Shown: one piece after another, positions 9,880-18,951 of the stretch
Layout of the letters: each line of letters starts with the position of its first letter
Position numbering within the stretch: position 1 is the stretch's first letter
Assembly (NCBI GenBank): GCA_033297205.1
Contig: MU859423.1
Coordinates: 1 to 19,045 of the forward strand
Direction: 5' to 3'
Origin: Pseudoneurospora amorphoporcata
Lineage: Eukaryota > Ascomycota > Sordariomycetes > Sordariales > Sordariaceae
DNA length: 19,045 nucleotides
Notes under the pieces: model-generated
What the model was told of the DNA's origin: nothing
What the model saw: the letters and a program-made list of their open reading frames with translations, nothing else
Databases searched by the model: none
Position numbers and translations under genes: made by a program

Positions 9880-10245
9880 CTGTGAGAAGGTTGCTTGAAC
9901 CTGGAATTATGTTTATATCGACCTCGAGTGGTGGTAATTCCAATGGAAAGGGCGTGGTTGCGCTGAGGACATGTCGTCAAGGGGGGCCATTTAATCCCAG
10001 CCGAGAGAACGTCTGCCGTGTTTCACCATGACACCCGCTGTGGATCTTGACTGCCTCAAGCCCTTAACGTCATGCCGTGCTTTATTCTAACGACGAGGGC
10101 TAAGAACGTGATCTACTACGGAACAGATGAACAGCAGATAGACGATGCTAGGTTTGGACAGCCTTATTTGAACTTGCAGAGATGGTTGTTTCCACGAGTA
10201 GCGGTGGTTGCGTGGAGGACTTGCCGTCAAGGGGGGACCTGCCTA
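9880..10245 (+). repeat. diverged direct repeat pair (about 80-100 bp each)
   Basis: Segments near 9885-9992 and 10165-10241 share the order TTGAAC...GGTTG...GAGGAC...GTCAAGGGGGG. The best block is CGTGGTTGCGCTGAGGACAT against GGTGGTTGCGTGGAGGACTT, followed by GTCAAGGGGGG in both. Flanking similarity is patchy. The origin is unknown. Confidence 0.4.
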
Positions 10246-10533
10246 TCCTGCCGTGGGTCGAGAGAGCGAGTGTTATGCCGGACTACGCAGTATCTGGATA
10301 TGAGGCCGATATGAGGCGGCCATGAGATATATGTACAGTTTTAGTGACGAGAGAAAGACACCGAATGGCTTGAGAGGATTTGACCGTTTAAGGGGTTAAT
10401 AAGCTTCTTGGTCGTTTATCACGTTAAAAGTTGGTAATAAGACGTTAGAGTCATTTACAGGCAGGCAAACACTACCTGTAGGCTATGCTAAGGTATTCTA
10501 TGGAACATCTCTCGAGACAAGCAGACAACAGGA

Positions 10534-10557
10534 AATGACTCTGTGCAGAGAGTCATT
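10534..10557. repeat. inverted repeat containing TGACTC
   Basis: Two perfect 9-bp arms (AATGACTCT and AGAGTCATT) are separated by six bases. It could form a small hairpin. TGACTC is also the core of the site bound by Gcn4/CPC1-type bZIP regulators, but no adjacent promoter is identified, so any role is speculative. Confidence 0.4.
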
Positions 10558-10605
10558 GACCCCCAAGTTCCACCTCTACGCTCCTTCCTTAGGTATGTTT
10601 TAAAT

Positions 10606-10929
10606 TTATCTAGTTTGAGTGACGTTCGACTCAAGCTGAGTAAGGCTATTGCGCCATATGACTCGTTCCTGCTCCGTTGCTCCCTCAGACACTGGAAGTG
10701 CAATCACTAACAACCAGCGACAGTCATCAATGACGGATAGAAGCGGCTGGTTTGCGTGCTGTTCTTTCCCCAGCCCAAACATATATCTCTTGAAAAAAGG
10801 ATCATCGTCGTTTCTTCCTAATTTGCAACGCGGCTGACTGCTATCGAAGTAGAGGTATCTTAGGTGTCTTTCCTCATTCCCTGTCGGCCCACATAGCAAG
10901 GACGCCTGAGCGTCATATAGGGCCAGCAA
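10606..10929 (-). CDS. hypothetical protein, 107 residues
   Basis: An ORF runs from ATG at 10929 to TAA at 10608-10606, with no recognised domain. Composition is protein-like and mixed rather than low-complexity, with aromatic residues spread throughout (RYLYFDSS; DPFFKRYMFGLG; DDCRWLLVIALP). There is no signal peptide and no clear membrane segment, although WLLVIALP is a short hydrophobic run. There is no clear promoter, intron or partner gene. It may be a fragment of a larger gene or a chance ORF in a gene-poor region. Confidence 0.3.
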   Translation of the reverse strand: MLALYDAQASLLCGPTGNEERHLRYLYFDSSQPRCKLGRNDDDPFFKRYMFGLGKEQHANQPLLSVIDDCRWLLVIALPVSEGATEQERVIWRNSLTQLESNVTQTR

Positions 10930-12899
10930 TCATCGGAGAGATAAGTCTCGTGAACTCATAGCTGCCCCTGAGCACGTTGTACCTCTCATTGTTTCCTCCG
11001 TTTAGCCGTAGTAGTGACTTAGCAGCCTAGGTACCAAAAATGACTCTTGGATGACTTCTTGATACCTATTACGTGGTTCCACCCGGTGACTCTTTTGGCG
11101 CTGTTGGTTAAGCACAGCCTCGATCGGCTATATTACGGAGGGTTGACCTCCTCCTGCTCGCTGTGAAGCCTCTTCGTCGTGTCCAGATCTCCCTGTAGCG
11201 TGCCACCCTTCTGCCCTTCTTACGACCGGTTGGCCGGTAGCATTCCTTCCCCCTCCTTCCTAATCCACAATCCATATCAATCCCATCCATGCTGCCGGTT
11301 GAGGCCGCTGGAGTAACTAAGGTACCTGACAACAGCGTCGCAGAGACAGCCTCATGCTCGAGATTGATAGGTATAGGTACATATTCGAACATGCTCGTCG
11401 AAGAGAATGACGGTGGTGGATGGTATCAGGCTTTGTGTGGGCTCGCTTGACGGAGCGGTAGGTAGGTTGCGACGCTCGATCTGGGAGGAATGGTAGAAGC
11501 AGCCTAGCAGGCAGGTCTTTCCGGTTTCTTATTTCGTGATAGAGTTTCTGTTGGTGGGTCCCGGGGCACAGGCCATCTGTTCGCCTGCTCACTCGTGCCC
11601 TGGTCTGCCCACCGTTTCTAGACCTCCAGACCTTCCGCTCTCTCGCTCTCTCTCTCTCTCATAGCATCAATCCATCACATCTATCGATCTGCTGTTGTTG
11701 CTCGTGTTCACACAGTTTCATTGTGTCGTAGTTTGGCGGCCCTAGTTGTAGATAGAGGTCGTTAGCCATCTATCCAGGCCTGATAGTGACAAACACATTT
11801 GTTCTTCACTTCCTGCTCACGAGAAGCTAGGGTCTTTCTTCGGCAGTCAGCTTTGTAGTGTTGGGGATACCATGTATCTCCGTTGCGTGTGTCCTATGAG
11901 CTTTGTGGCGATCGCGAAAATTCATGACAGACTGAGCCAAATCATAGTGGGCGGAGAGGAGGGCGGGGTGCGGGCTACGAAAGAGGGGGACAAAAGCGGT
12001 AGCGGATTCTGCCGGCTGTATCCCACCGAGCATGGTGCAGACAGACAGCGGGCTCCACACTGCCCACTGAACGCGGTAAGCGCAATGGCTGGCATCGGAA
12101 AGTGCGAGTGCCGTAAGGTGTGAGGGTGGGTCGGGATATCGGGGGTATCGTACCCGAGTGCTCGGCCTTTTGGGCTGGAGTTTTCCGACCCCCTGTTCTA
12201 GATGCTTGGCGCTGCATACTGAGTACCTAACAGTCCGTCCTGCCTACCTTATCTTTGCTACAACTTGTTTCCCACTCTGGTACCTTCGTTACGGTAATGG
12301 CACCTCCCTCTGATACCCAATCCTCCGTTTTTTCCCCTAGACCTCGTTAGTATCACCGCTGCCGAACAAAGCACCTAGCATCAGCGAAGAGGGCTGTCTT
12401 CACTCTAAATTGTCCCCCACCAGAGTTTTCGTTGTTAGGGCATTTAGCTGGAGGATCGGGCAGTCCTTAGGATTTTCCTCTTTTTCACCAGACCAATCAA
12501 TACCATCAATTTCCCCCACTGGTTTCAACCACTCTCACAGGGCTTTCAACATCCACGCCGTCGCCGAGTAAGATCAGACCTCACCGGCGTCCTAGATCAA
12601 CACTTCCATTATCGCAATACATCGGTCATTGTCAATCCGCAAACTCGCTAGTCGCTACTAACAACACCCCAACTTCGTCTCGGTCGACCTCTCTTTAACA
12701 TCCCGCTATCGTAACCTTTGCGCCGATCACACCCGACCAAAGACATTGACTGCCGCTCTCGGTACTCTATCTCATCAACGGAGCAAACACGGTGGATTGG
12801 CTTGGCGCCGCTTAAAATTCACGGCAGGCATCAACCTCAACATCTCTTTGATCGATCAGATCAGCGATTGAGACCAACAACATATCTTTGGACTTGACC
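10930..12899. other. long gene-poor stretch
   Basis: Only short overlapping open frames without motifs occur. It includes a CT microsatellite near 11638-11660. The last few hundred bases before 12900 are rich in CAAC and CATC and resemble a fungal promoter and 5' UTR for the gene starting at 12900. Nothing else is supported. Confidence 0.4.
11638..11660 (+). repeat. (CT)n microsatellite
   Basis: About eleven CT units with one interruption (CTCTCTCG, then CTCTCTCTCTCTCTC). Confidence 0.75.
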
Positions 12900-13272
12900 A
12901 TGTCCTCCAACAGCGACGAGCCGGCTCCAGCCGGCTATCATTATACGACTACAGCCATTTATCAACCCGTGCCTTCCGCCAACCAAGATTACAACCCCCG
13001 ATATACCTTCTTAGGTCGTTACACCGAAACTCGCATCGTCTTACGCAACGTTGATTCACACAACGACCACCTTAACAGATCTACCAGTAATAGATCCGAG
13101 CCGAACCCGGTCTATAACGCGCTGTCAAGAATTTCTTTACAACGTGCTTTATCAACGGCCGTGTCTCTTTACAACTCCGCTCCTACGGTGTCTAGCCTTC
13201 CGGCACCTAGCCACAGCCAAGCATCCTCTCCCCGACCCGACGTTGATAGATGTTCTCTTCCAAGCCCGGTTG
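12900..13272 (+). pseudogene. gene 5' end cut by LTR copy 2 (putative family copy 2, N-terminal part)
   Basis: The ATG at 12900 has a good context (TTGACCATGTCC) and a typical fungal 5' leader. The frame encodes 124 residues before entering the LTR, where it stops after two codons (TGA at 13275-13277). The protein is Ser/Pro/Asn-rich and disordered-looking (MSSNSDEPAPAGYHYTTTAI at the start), with no recognised domain. Assignment to the zinc-module family is inferred, because the sequence on the far side of the LTR matches that family's C-terminal tail; this N-terminus does not visibly match copy 1. It could be an unrelated gene. Confidence 0.5.
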
Positions 13273-13753
13273 TGTGACAAGGGCTGTATTCAGGGCTTGG
13301 AACAGTAGTTCAATTCAGCTAATAAACTACTTTGGTCTCGAAAGCCTTGTTGATCTTCTCAACCTCCAGGAGAAGGTTGGGTCTTCAAGACCTTCTTATG
13401 CCAAAGGGAATCGGTACGTACTTGAGGTACGCATCAAGCCTTGTCGCCTGAGGCTTCAAGACATCTATCTAGCAGTCTGCATACGTGTGGATCTTCCTAA
13501 ATGCCTTCATCCATTCTTCATCTTGCTTTTGGCGCTGTCCTTTATCCGGGCGCCCTGCTTCTTGCTTGGTTGGCTGTGGTTGCTTCTGGGATGACCGTGG
13601 CCGAGGGCCCGGCCGTGGGTCCGGCCGAGGGTCTGGCCGAGGTGGGTGTTGTGGCCGGAGGCCACTGAGCATCTTGAGGCTAATGCTAGGCGTTGAGGCT
13701 ATGTTGAGTCTTGCGATCCTAACCCCTGGACTGTGGGCAATGTCCGTGTGACA
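13273..13753 (-). repeat. LTR copy 2 (481 bp), apparent solo LTR
   Basis: It has TGTGACA at both ends (13273-13279 and 13747-13753). By hand alignment it is about 96% identical to LTR copy 3, with roughly 18 substitutions, nearly all transitions, and two single-base indels. It has a GC-rich imperfect minirepeat built on GGCCGAGGGTC (about 13592-13646). Flanks are GGTTG on the left and ATCCC on the right, so no target duplication is seen. Strand follows copy 1. It ends the gene that begins at 12900. Confidence 0.85.
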
Positions 13754-14020
13754 ATCCCCGCCAAGCGTCGTGGGGGTGGAGGATCAAATAAGGGTGACAT
13801 AGGCGGTAGAAAGAAGAGGGACGGCAATGGCAAGGGTCCCGGAGCCGCCGGAGCTATTCTGACCGAGACGGCTTCAAGTCTGGGACCTTTGCTTGTTCAT
13901 CTACGCACGACATCTCAGTATCGACTAGAAAGACTCTTCTGGAGTATTTTACAGCGAAGGCAATTGTCCCTAGTATCTAGACACGACCCCCTATTCAAGG
14001 GAATAGTCGCTGGCAGGTAG
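13754..14020 (+). pseudogene. C-terminal tail of a zinc-module family member (putative copy 2 tail)
   Basis: Directly after the LTR the frame reads AKRRGGGGSNKGDIGGRKKR, closely matching the tail of copy 3 (ATRAGGGGSKKGDVGGRKKR) and copy 4. The zinc modules that precede this tail in the other copies are missing. The frame continues about 65 residues beyond the tail to TAG at 14018, past the point where copy 3 ends, so the last part is probably not native. The tail is basic and Gly-rich, which would suit a nuclear or nucleic-acid-associated protein, but that is inference. Confidence 0.6.
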
Positions 14021-14954
14021 AAACTTTGCTATTACCAAACCTCTTCCCACTCCTCTTCGGAAATCTAGGGTAGGCCGGTTAGGAGAACATGGAGTGAATT
14101 GAGTGATTCTCAACGTTCTCTCTTTGCATATAGTATTTTACGCTTTTTCCTAGTGATTGAAACAGTGACGGCAGATAATAAGCAGACGCCACCCCATCTT
14201 ATCTTGGAAGATGTATCACACCTTATCATCAAGGGACAACGGGAGAATTTCTCTTGACAAGACGGCTTCCTTCCTTAACGCCTAGGATCCCGTTATATAC
14301 GGTGGAGGGAAGACCAGCTAAGCTGCGGATGTAAATTCCTATGCGTTTTGTATCGAAAGGCGGAAGCCGATGGGAGAAGATAGCAAGGCTAAGAGAGGTG
14401 TAACAGAATGCTTTTCGCTTTGCTGTAAGCGCGGTAAGTGCGCGGGCTGTCTGTGGTAGGCGCAAGAGATACAGGGCCTGGGGTTTGGAATATTGGAGTG
14501 TTGTGGCAGGAGCAAATGACAGAGGGGGGGCGGGGGTCTCGGGTGCTTTCCGAGTTGCCTATGCAGATGCTTGGCGCTGCGGGCTGCGTGAGACGTACCG
14601 TCTCTGCTTCGGCTTTCCTCCTACATCGTCTTTTGCCCTGTATCCGCCTTCTCCTCTCCTCCACGCTGGCCATCCTTCTTTCGAAGCCTGCGGAGCACAA
14701 AGCATCCACCCCCCGCCGCAACTTGCTCTCCAGCTCAACTTTTGAGTGGCGTCAAAAGCAAGCGCCCTCCCCTACCTAGTCTTTCGGCTGGTATTCATAG
14801 TATTTCCTCGGAATAGTAGCGGGAGTCTGTCAAGTCCGCAACGAACAAATATCTTTTCTGGAAGTACCCAGCATCCTTCATCGCATTGCCCTCGTGCCAC
14901 CAAAGCGAAGCCAGGCAGAACCGTCGTACGCCAATCTTTTCCTTCTTTCCTCTC
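14021..14954. other. region between LTR copies 2 and 3, no gene supported
   Basis: Overlapping open frames near 14389-14780 on both strands have no motif. No gag or pol sequence is visible between the two LTRs, so they do not bound an ordinary retroelement. Confidence 0.45.
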
Positions 14955-15435
14955 TGTGACAAGGGCTGTATTCAGGGCTTGGAACAGTAGTTCAATTCAG
15001 CTAATAAACTATTTTGGTCTCGAAGGCCTTGTTGATCTTCTCAACCTCCAGGAGAAGGTTGGGCTTCAAGGCCTTCTTATGCCAAAGGGAATCGGTACGT
15101 ACTCGGGGTACGCATCAAGCCTTGTCGCCTGAGGCTTCAAGACATCTATCTAGCAGTCTGCATACGTGTGGATCTTCCTGAATGCCTTCATCCATTCTCC
15201 ATCTTCCTTTTGGCGCTGTCCTTCATCCGGGCGCCCTGCTTCTTGCTTGGTTGGCTGTGGTTGCTTCTGGGATGACCGTGGCCGAGGGTCTGGCCGCGGG
15301 TCCGGCCGAGGGTCCGGCCGAGGTGGGCGTTGTGGCCGGAGGCCACTGAGTCATCTTGAGGCTAATGCTAGGCGTTGAGGCTCTGTTGAGTCTTGCGATC
15401 CTAACCCCTGGACTGTGAGCAATGTCCGTGTGACA
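14955..15435 (-). repeat. LTR copy 3 (481 bp)
   Basis: It has TGTGACA ends (14955-14961 and 15429-15435), the same orientation as copy 2 and the same GC-rich minirepeat (about 15274-15325). Flanks are CTCTC on the left and CTCGC on the right, a possible 5-bp target duplication with one mismatch, so this may be a true solo LTR. The right flank leads into family copy 3. Confidence 0.85.
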
Positions 15436-15569
15436 CTCGCCGCGCGCCATGCCGTTAGCAACACGCATCATAATTGAGCGACACCGCCGCTCGGCGGTCC
15501 CATCCCTTCAGGTACGATGTCCTCGTACAGATGTCCTGCACGGAAACACCAGCTGACATGCAAGCATGA

Positions 15570-16951
15570 CAGGCCCTGCAGTTCAATAGCGAGGTTGCCC
15601 ATTCCGCCGCTCATTTCAACCGCGCCGCACCCGACAACCTTATCGAAGCAGTTATTGGACCAGAAAATCGCCCATACAACTCCGCAAGCAACACCGTCTC
15701 AACTTGTCATTTTAGTGGAAGCATCTCTTCAATCAAAGCCATCGTTTCGCAATCGGATTCGAACAATCTCACTTCTGCGGAAAGCAACAACACCGGTGCT
15801 AGTCCCACCCTGGACGCTTGGGAACTGGATCTCTTCTACAGATTATCCCAAGCTGTATACCGACCTGACGACCTTGATCTCATCGGTCAGTTCAGTTGCA
15901 ACATTCTAGCTGAAGGAGGACAACATGGCGGAGTCGCCGCCGCCGTTTCTCAACCTACATTCTTCGAACCGGTCATTCCTCCCAACACAATCGCCGCGTC
16001 CTCGGAGGTTGATTTTCAGCACACTTCCTTCACCTCTATGACTGGAGAGGATCAAGATGATCACGAAGTCGAATTACCTTTTCCTTCGTTGCCGCCTGCT
16101 GGTTGGGATGAGGTCGAGCGGCGCGATTTCTGCTTGACATCAATCCTACACTTATCTCGGCGTTTCCTGAGTCGTCTCATTCTCACTCGGTCCCCAATGA
16201 ACCCAGCTGCAATGAGACTGACCTCTCGCATCTTAATCTTCCTCAGCCGACTCATTTCGAAGTGGCCAATGATGGGCAGGTCCATTTGGAGCCGGTTTCC
16301 CCTCATCCCGCTCATCCTCCGCACCATCTTCTCCAAGTCGAGTCACAACAGGCTCATCTTCCTGATTCAGTCATCCGCCAACCGATTTCCTTTGAGTCTG
16401 CTCTTTCTCAGCCCGCCCCTCATGCGCCGCCTCCGTCTGAGTTCATCCCTGTCGAGGATGCTGCACTCAGTTTCACTTACGATGAGATATCCCGCGACCC
16501 TGCTCAAGCTGAGCCCTGTCATGGTATTTTGCCCAACCTGGAGCACGCTGATCCCGCTCCAGCCGAGCCAGTTCCAGCCGGAGCGGCTTCTGCTGGAGCC
16601 CCTCGCGCACCAATCCTCATCACGGCCAAGTGTCGATTTGCAGGGTGTGAAGCCAAGGCCTAGGCGCCCACGGCTAAACTTTGCTTTGCCCACTTGGAGG
16701 TATCCGCAAGCACAGAGATCCAGCAGATGGTGAACGAGCGCTACGAAAGAGGTTATTACACCTGTACCGGGTGTATCAGAACCGAAATGTCCGAGTAGGG
16801 TAAATACTGCACAGTCAAGTGCATTAAGAAGAGCCGCGCGCAACATAAGCGCAAAAGAGAGGGAAGACCGGCCACGCGTGCCGGCGGTGGCGGATCGAAG
16901 AAGGGTGACGTTGGTGGTCGGAAGAAGCGCGGCGGTGGCGGCGGCAATTAA
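15570..16951 (+). pseudogene. paired zinc-module protein, copy 3 (frameshift and two TAG stops)
   Basis: After a TGA at 15567 one frame is open from 15570 to about 16120 (DLFYRLSQAVYRPDDLDLIG near 15828; GEDQDDHEVELPFPSLPPAG near 16041). A frame change near 16112-16125 moves to the frame that starts RFLLDINPTLISAFPES and runs to TAA at 16949-16951, with TAG at 16661-16663 and 16796-16798. The N-terminal two thirds are acidic, rich in Pro, Ser and His. Module 1 is C-x4-C-x11-C-x2-H (first Cys codon at 16631, His codon at 16691). A 23-residue linker with EIQQMVNERYERG follows. Module 2 is C-x2-C-x11-C-x3-C (Cys codons at 16763, 16772, 16808 and 16820). A basic Gly-rich tail (KRKREGRPATRAGGGGSKKG) ends the protein. 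The first TAG is in module 1 at the position where copy 1 also has TAG. The true 5' end is missing at the LTR. An intron at the frame change is possible but no clear splice sites were found. Confidence 0.7.
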
Positions 16952-17117
16952 TACGGGGTTTCCTTGATACGGGGCCCCCACCTGCCGTGAGCGCATTGAG
17001 GCTATCCAAGGCGCGGGAGGCATCTTGTGCTGAGAATCATGTATACGTTTATGTTATATAAGAGAGCCGGCAGTCTACTTGTCCGTGGGCACGGTTTCAT
17101 CTAGATTAATACAATTA

Positions 17118-17569
17118 GAGAAATCCTACCCGCACGCACCCTAAAATCTACTGGCACCCTCTCCCCACCAGAAAGTGGGCCTTGCAGCTGGATGACACCT
17201 GACATCGTAAACTCCGTCTTTACCCGCTAAATTTTGATATCTCAATGCATTGAAACATTGTCTTGGTCAATTTTTCGCACTTTCAAACTTTTGCACATAC
17301 CTCTCGCACTGAGATATTATCTGAGCTTTCACCATTGAGAGCGATTTTGACTGGGACGCGATAGAGTAGATAGAGCGGTCAATCTGCAGTAGATTGCACC
17401 AAGTGGTCTGCTTACAGCATTATCTGGGTCATATGGCTGGGTGATTCAAATGGTAATGACCATTCAAAACGGTTAGTTTTACCACTAAAACAAGATAATT
17501 TACATGACAGCTGACATTTTGCCAGAGTAGGTGCCAGTAGGTTTAGGGTGCGTGCGGGTAGGATTTCTC
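17118..17569. mobile_element. hAT-type MITE, 452 bp, with 8-bp target duplication
   Basis: The terminal inverted repeats are about 40 bp. The left begins GAGAAATCCTACCCGCACGC (17118) and the right is its reverse complement ending at 17569, with two or three mismatches further in. TACAATTA flanks both sides (17110-17117 and 17570-17577). Eight-base duplications are typical of the hAT superfamily. A 6-bp duplication with ends AGAG...CTCT is the alternative split, because the outer bases are ambiguous. The inside encodes no transposase, so it would depend on one supplied elsewhere. It sits between family copies 3 and 4. Confidence 0.8.
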
Positions 17570-17618
17570 TACAATTATTACACACACAGAACCAGCGCAT
17601 CCACCCTGATCTTCACGC

Positions 17619-17996
17619 ATCGGCAATGGTCACGGATCTGGAGCTGCCGAAGCCGCCCTGAGCGGAAGGGTCCAGAAAGCGACTTGAGGCACAGGCATAC
17701 GCCTCTGTGCATTTCCATACATGCCGTGGTAGTGCGTTGAGGGAGGGAGATCTTCATGATCCAGGGAAGAGGTGCGATGAGAGGTTTCCCCGAGCCCCGA
17801 AATCCAACAAATGGTCATGGAGCGCTACGAGCGGGGCTTTTACACCTGTACAGGGTGTATCCGTACGGAGATGTCGGTCTCTCGCGAATACTGCGACGTC
17901 AAGTGCATCGGCAAGAGCAGGGCGCAGAACCAGCGCAAAAAGGAAGGAAGACCTGCTACGGGTGCCGGCGGAGGCGGCTCCAAGAAGGGAGATGTG
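17619..17996 (+). pseudogene. paired zinc-module protein, copy 4, C-terminal fragment
   Basis: One frame holds, in order, a Gly/Ala-rich lead (GHGSGAAEAALSG), a TGA at 17685-17687, then GTGIRLC, an extra stretch of about 22 codons with further stops, EVSPSPEIQQMVMERYERG, and an intact module 2: C-x2-C-x11-C-x3-C with Cys codons at 17847, 17856, 17892 and 17904. The tail KKEGRPATGAGGGGSKKGDV matches copy 3, then similarity stops abruptly at about 17996. The first Cys pair of module 1 is not recognisable. The TGA is six codons before the third-ligand Cys, the same spacing as the TAG stops of copies 1 and 3. Confidence 0.6.
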
Positions 17997-18287
17997 ACGA
18001 CGTACTCGTATTGGGCGAGGTCGTTGTGTGTGGTCTCGACGCCGGCAATATACGTCGTAGGGCCATTCCGGAGGTTGGTTTTGCTCCTGATGGAAGCAAC
18101 CATGCGAATGGCAATCTGGAGGATGGGTTCGTCTTCTGCCGGTACTTCTTTTTCCCAGGTGGCGACATCAGCGCCTTGGTCTTGGACAATCCGTGTAATC
18201 TCGGTAACTCGGGCACAGCTTTGTGCACATATATGGTCGTATCTCAGGGTCGAATTACCAGATCTCAGCTAAGGCTTCTGACCCCAT
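17997..18287 (-). pseudogene. 5' part of an unrecognised minus-strand gene, cut at copy 4
   Basis: An ATG at 18287-18285 opens MGSEALAEI before a stop in its own frame. Another minus frame is then open from 18268 toward 17997, with fungal-like codon use (ITRIVQDQGADVATWEKEVP, then ILQIAIRMVASIRSKTNLRN). A 40-bp intron (18258-18219, GTAATT...AAAG) would join the two, but that is short for this group. The coding character ends at about 17997, where the opposite strand becomes the copy 4 tail. No domain is recognised. Confidence 0.4.
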
Positions 18288-18422
18288 GATCGTAGTTAGT
18301 AGTTAAGTAAATTGTCTTGAACTCTTATTTCTCACAAACTCGCTAAGTGCTTTCGGTTCTTGATTGTCTATTATCACTTCTCGTTATCCTTTCGTCTCTC
18401 AAACGCTTCCGGACCGCAATTA

Positions 18423-18616
18423 CAAACACTATGAACTTCATACTACCAGAAGATGGAAGGACAGGGAAGCATACTACACGGACAAAGGGATTTGGGTGCT
18501 TGACAGACGATTATTGGCTGCTATGGTAGAGGAATGGACGAGTGTCTGGCTGCTAATACCTTCGTGAAAATTACGGTAACGCGTTACGCCCTTGCGGTAA
18601 TATTCGTCTTTCCGAG
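18423..18616 (+). repeat. tandem duplication, unit 1 (194 bp)
   Basis: It is paired with 18621-18814 at a 198-bp offset. Unit 1 encodes a plausible peptide segment (WKDREAYYTDKGIWVLDRRL) ending at TGA near 18566. It includes a palindromic block (18571-18600). About 25 positions differ from unit 2 and only about three are transversions. Confidence 0.8.
18571..18600. repeat. palindromic block with GTAACGCGTTAC, first copy
   Basis: A perfect 12-bp palindrome (18576-18587) lies inside a longer imperfect inverted repeat, from TTACGG on the left to TTGCGGTAA on the right. The block recurs unchanged at 18770-18798 except for its first base. Confidence 0.6.
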
Positions 18617-18620
18617 ATTC

Positions 18621-18814
18621 CAAATACTATAAATCTTATACTACTAGAAGATGGAAGGACGGAGAAGGATACTACACGGACAAAGGGATTTGGATACTTG
18701 ATAGACGATTATTAGCTACTATAGTGGAGGAATAGACAAGTGTCTGGCTGCCAACACCTTCGTGAAAAATACGGTAACGCGTTACGCCCTTGCGGTAATT
18801 TTCATCTCTCCGAG
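18621..18814 (+). repeat. tandem duplication, unit 2 (194 bp), RIP-like changes
   Basis: The same order of sequence as unit 1, but most differences put T for C or A for G. About ten are CpA to TpA on one strand or the other (CCAG to CTAG, GACAG to GATAG, AATGG to AATAG). The peptide seen in unit 1 is interrupted here by TAG in place of TGG. The palindromic block (18770-18798) is kept. Confidence 0.8.
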
Positions 18815-18951
18815 CCTCCATAGGTAGGAAGTCGGCGGCCGACTACCGTACCCGGCTGCCTAGCTCCTTCACTCGAGCGTCGGAAGCTATGCCTTAGGCA
18901 TCCTCGGGGATCTGATGAGTGCTTGTAGCCCTGGCAACGGGTGTACGTACC

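Noticed and set aside
14090..14130. Possible end of a copia-type LTR (GAACATGGAGTGAATTGAGT)
   Set aside because: It recalls fungal copia LTR ends, but no second LTR, gag or pol is present nearby to support it.
16038..16733. 231-codon plus-strand ORF overlapping copy 3
   Set aside because: Its first 30 codons belong to the real frame; after about 16120 it reads an alternate frame of copy 3 and gives Leu/Ser/Arg-rich sequence without motifs.
16367..17023. 218-codon minus-strand ORF opposite copy 3
   Set aside because: Shadow of the plus-strand coding sequence; the plus-strand zinc modules explain the open frame.
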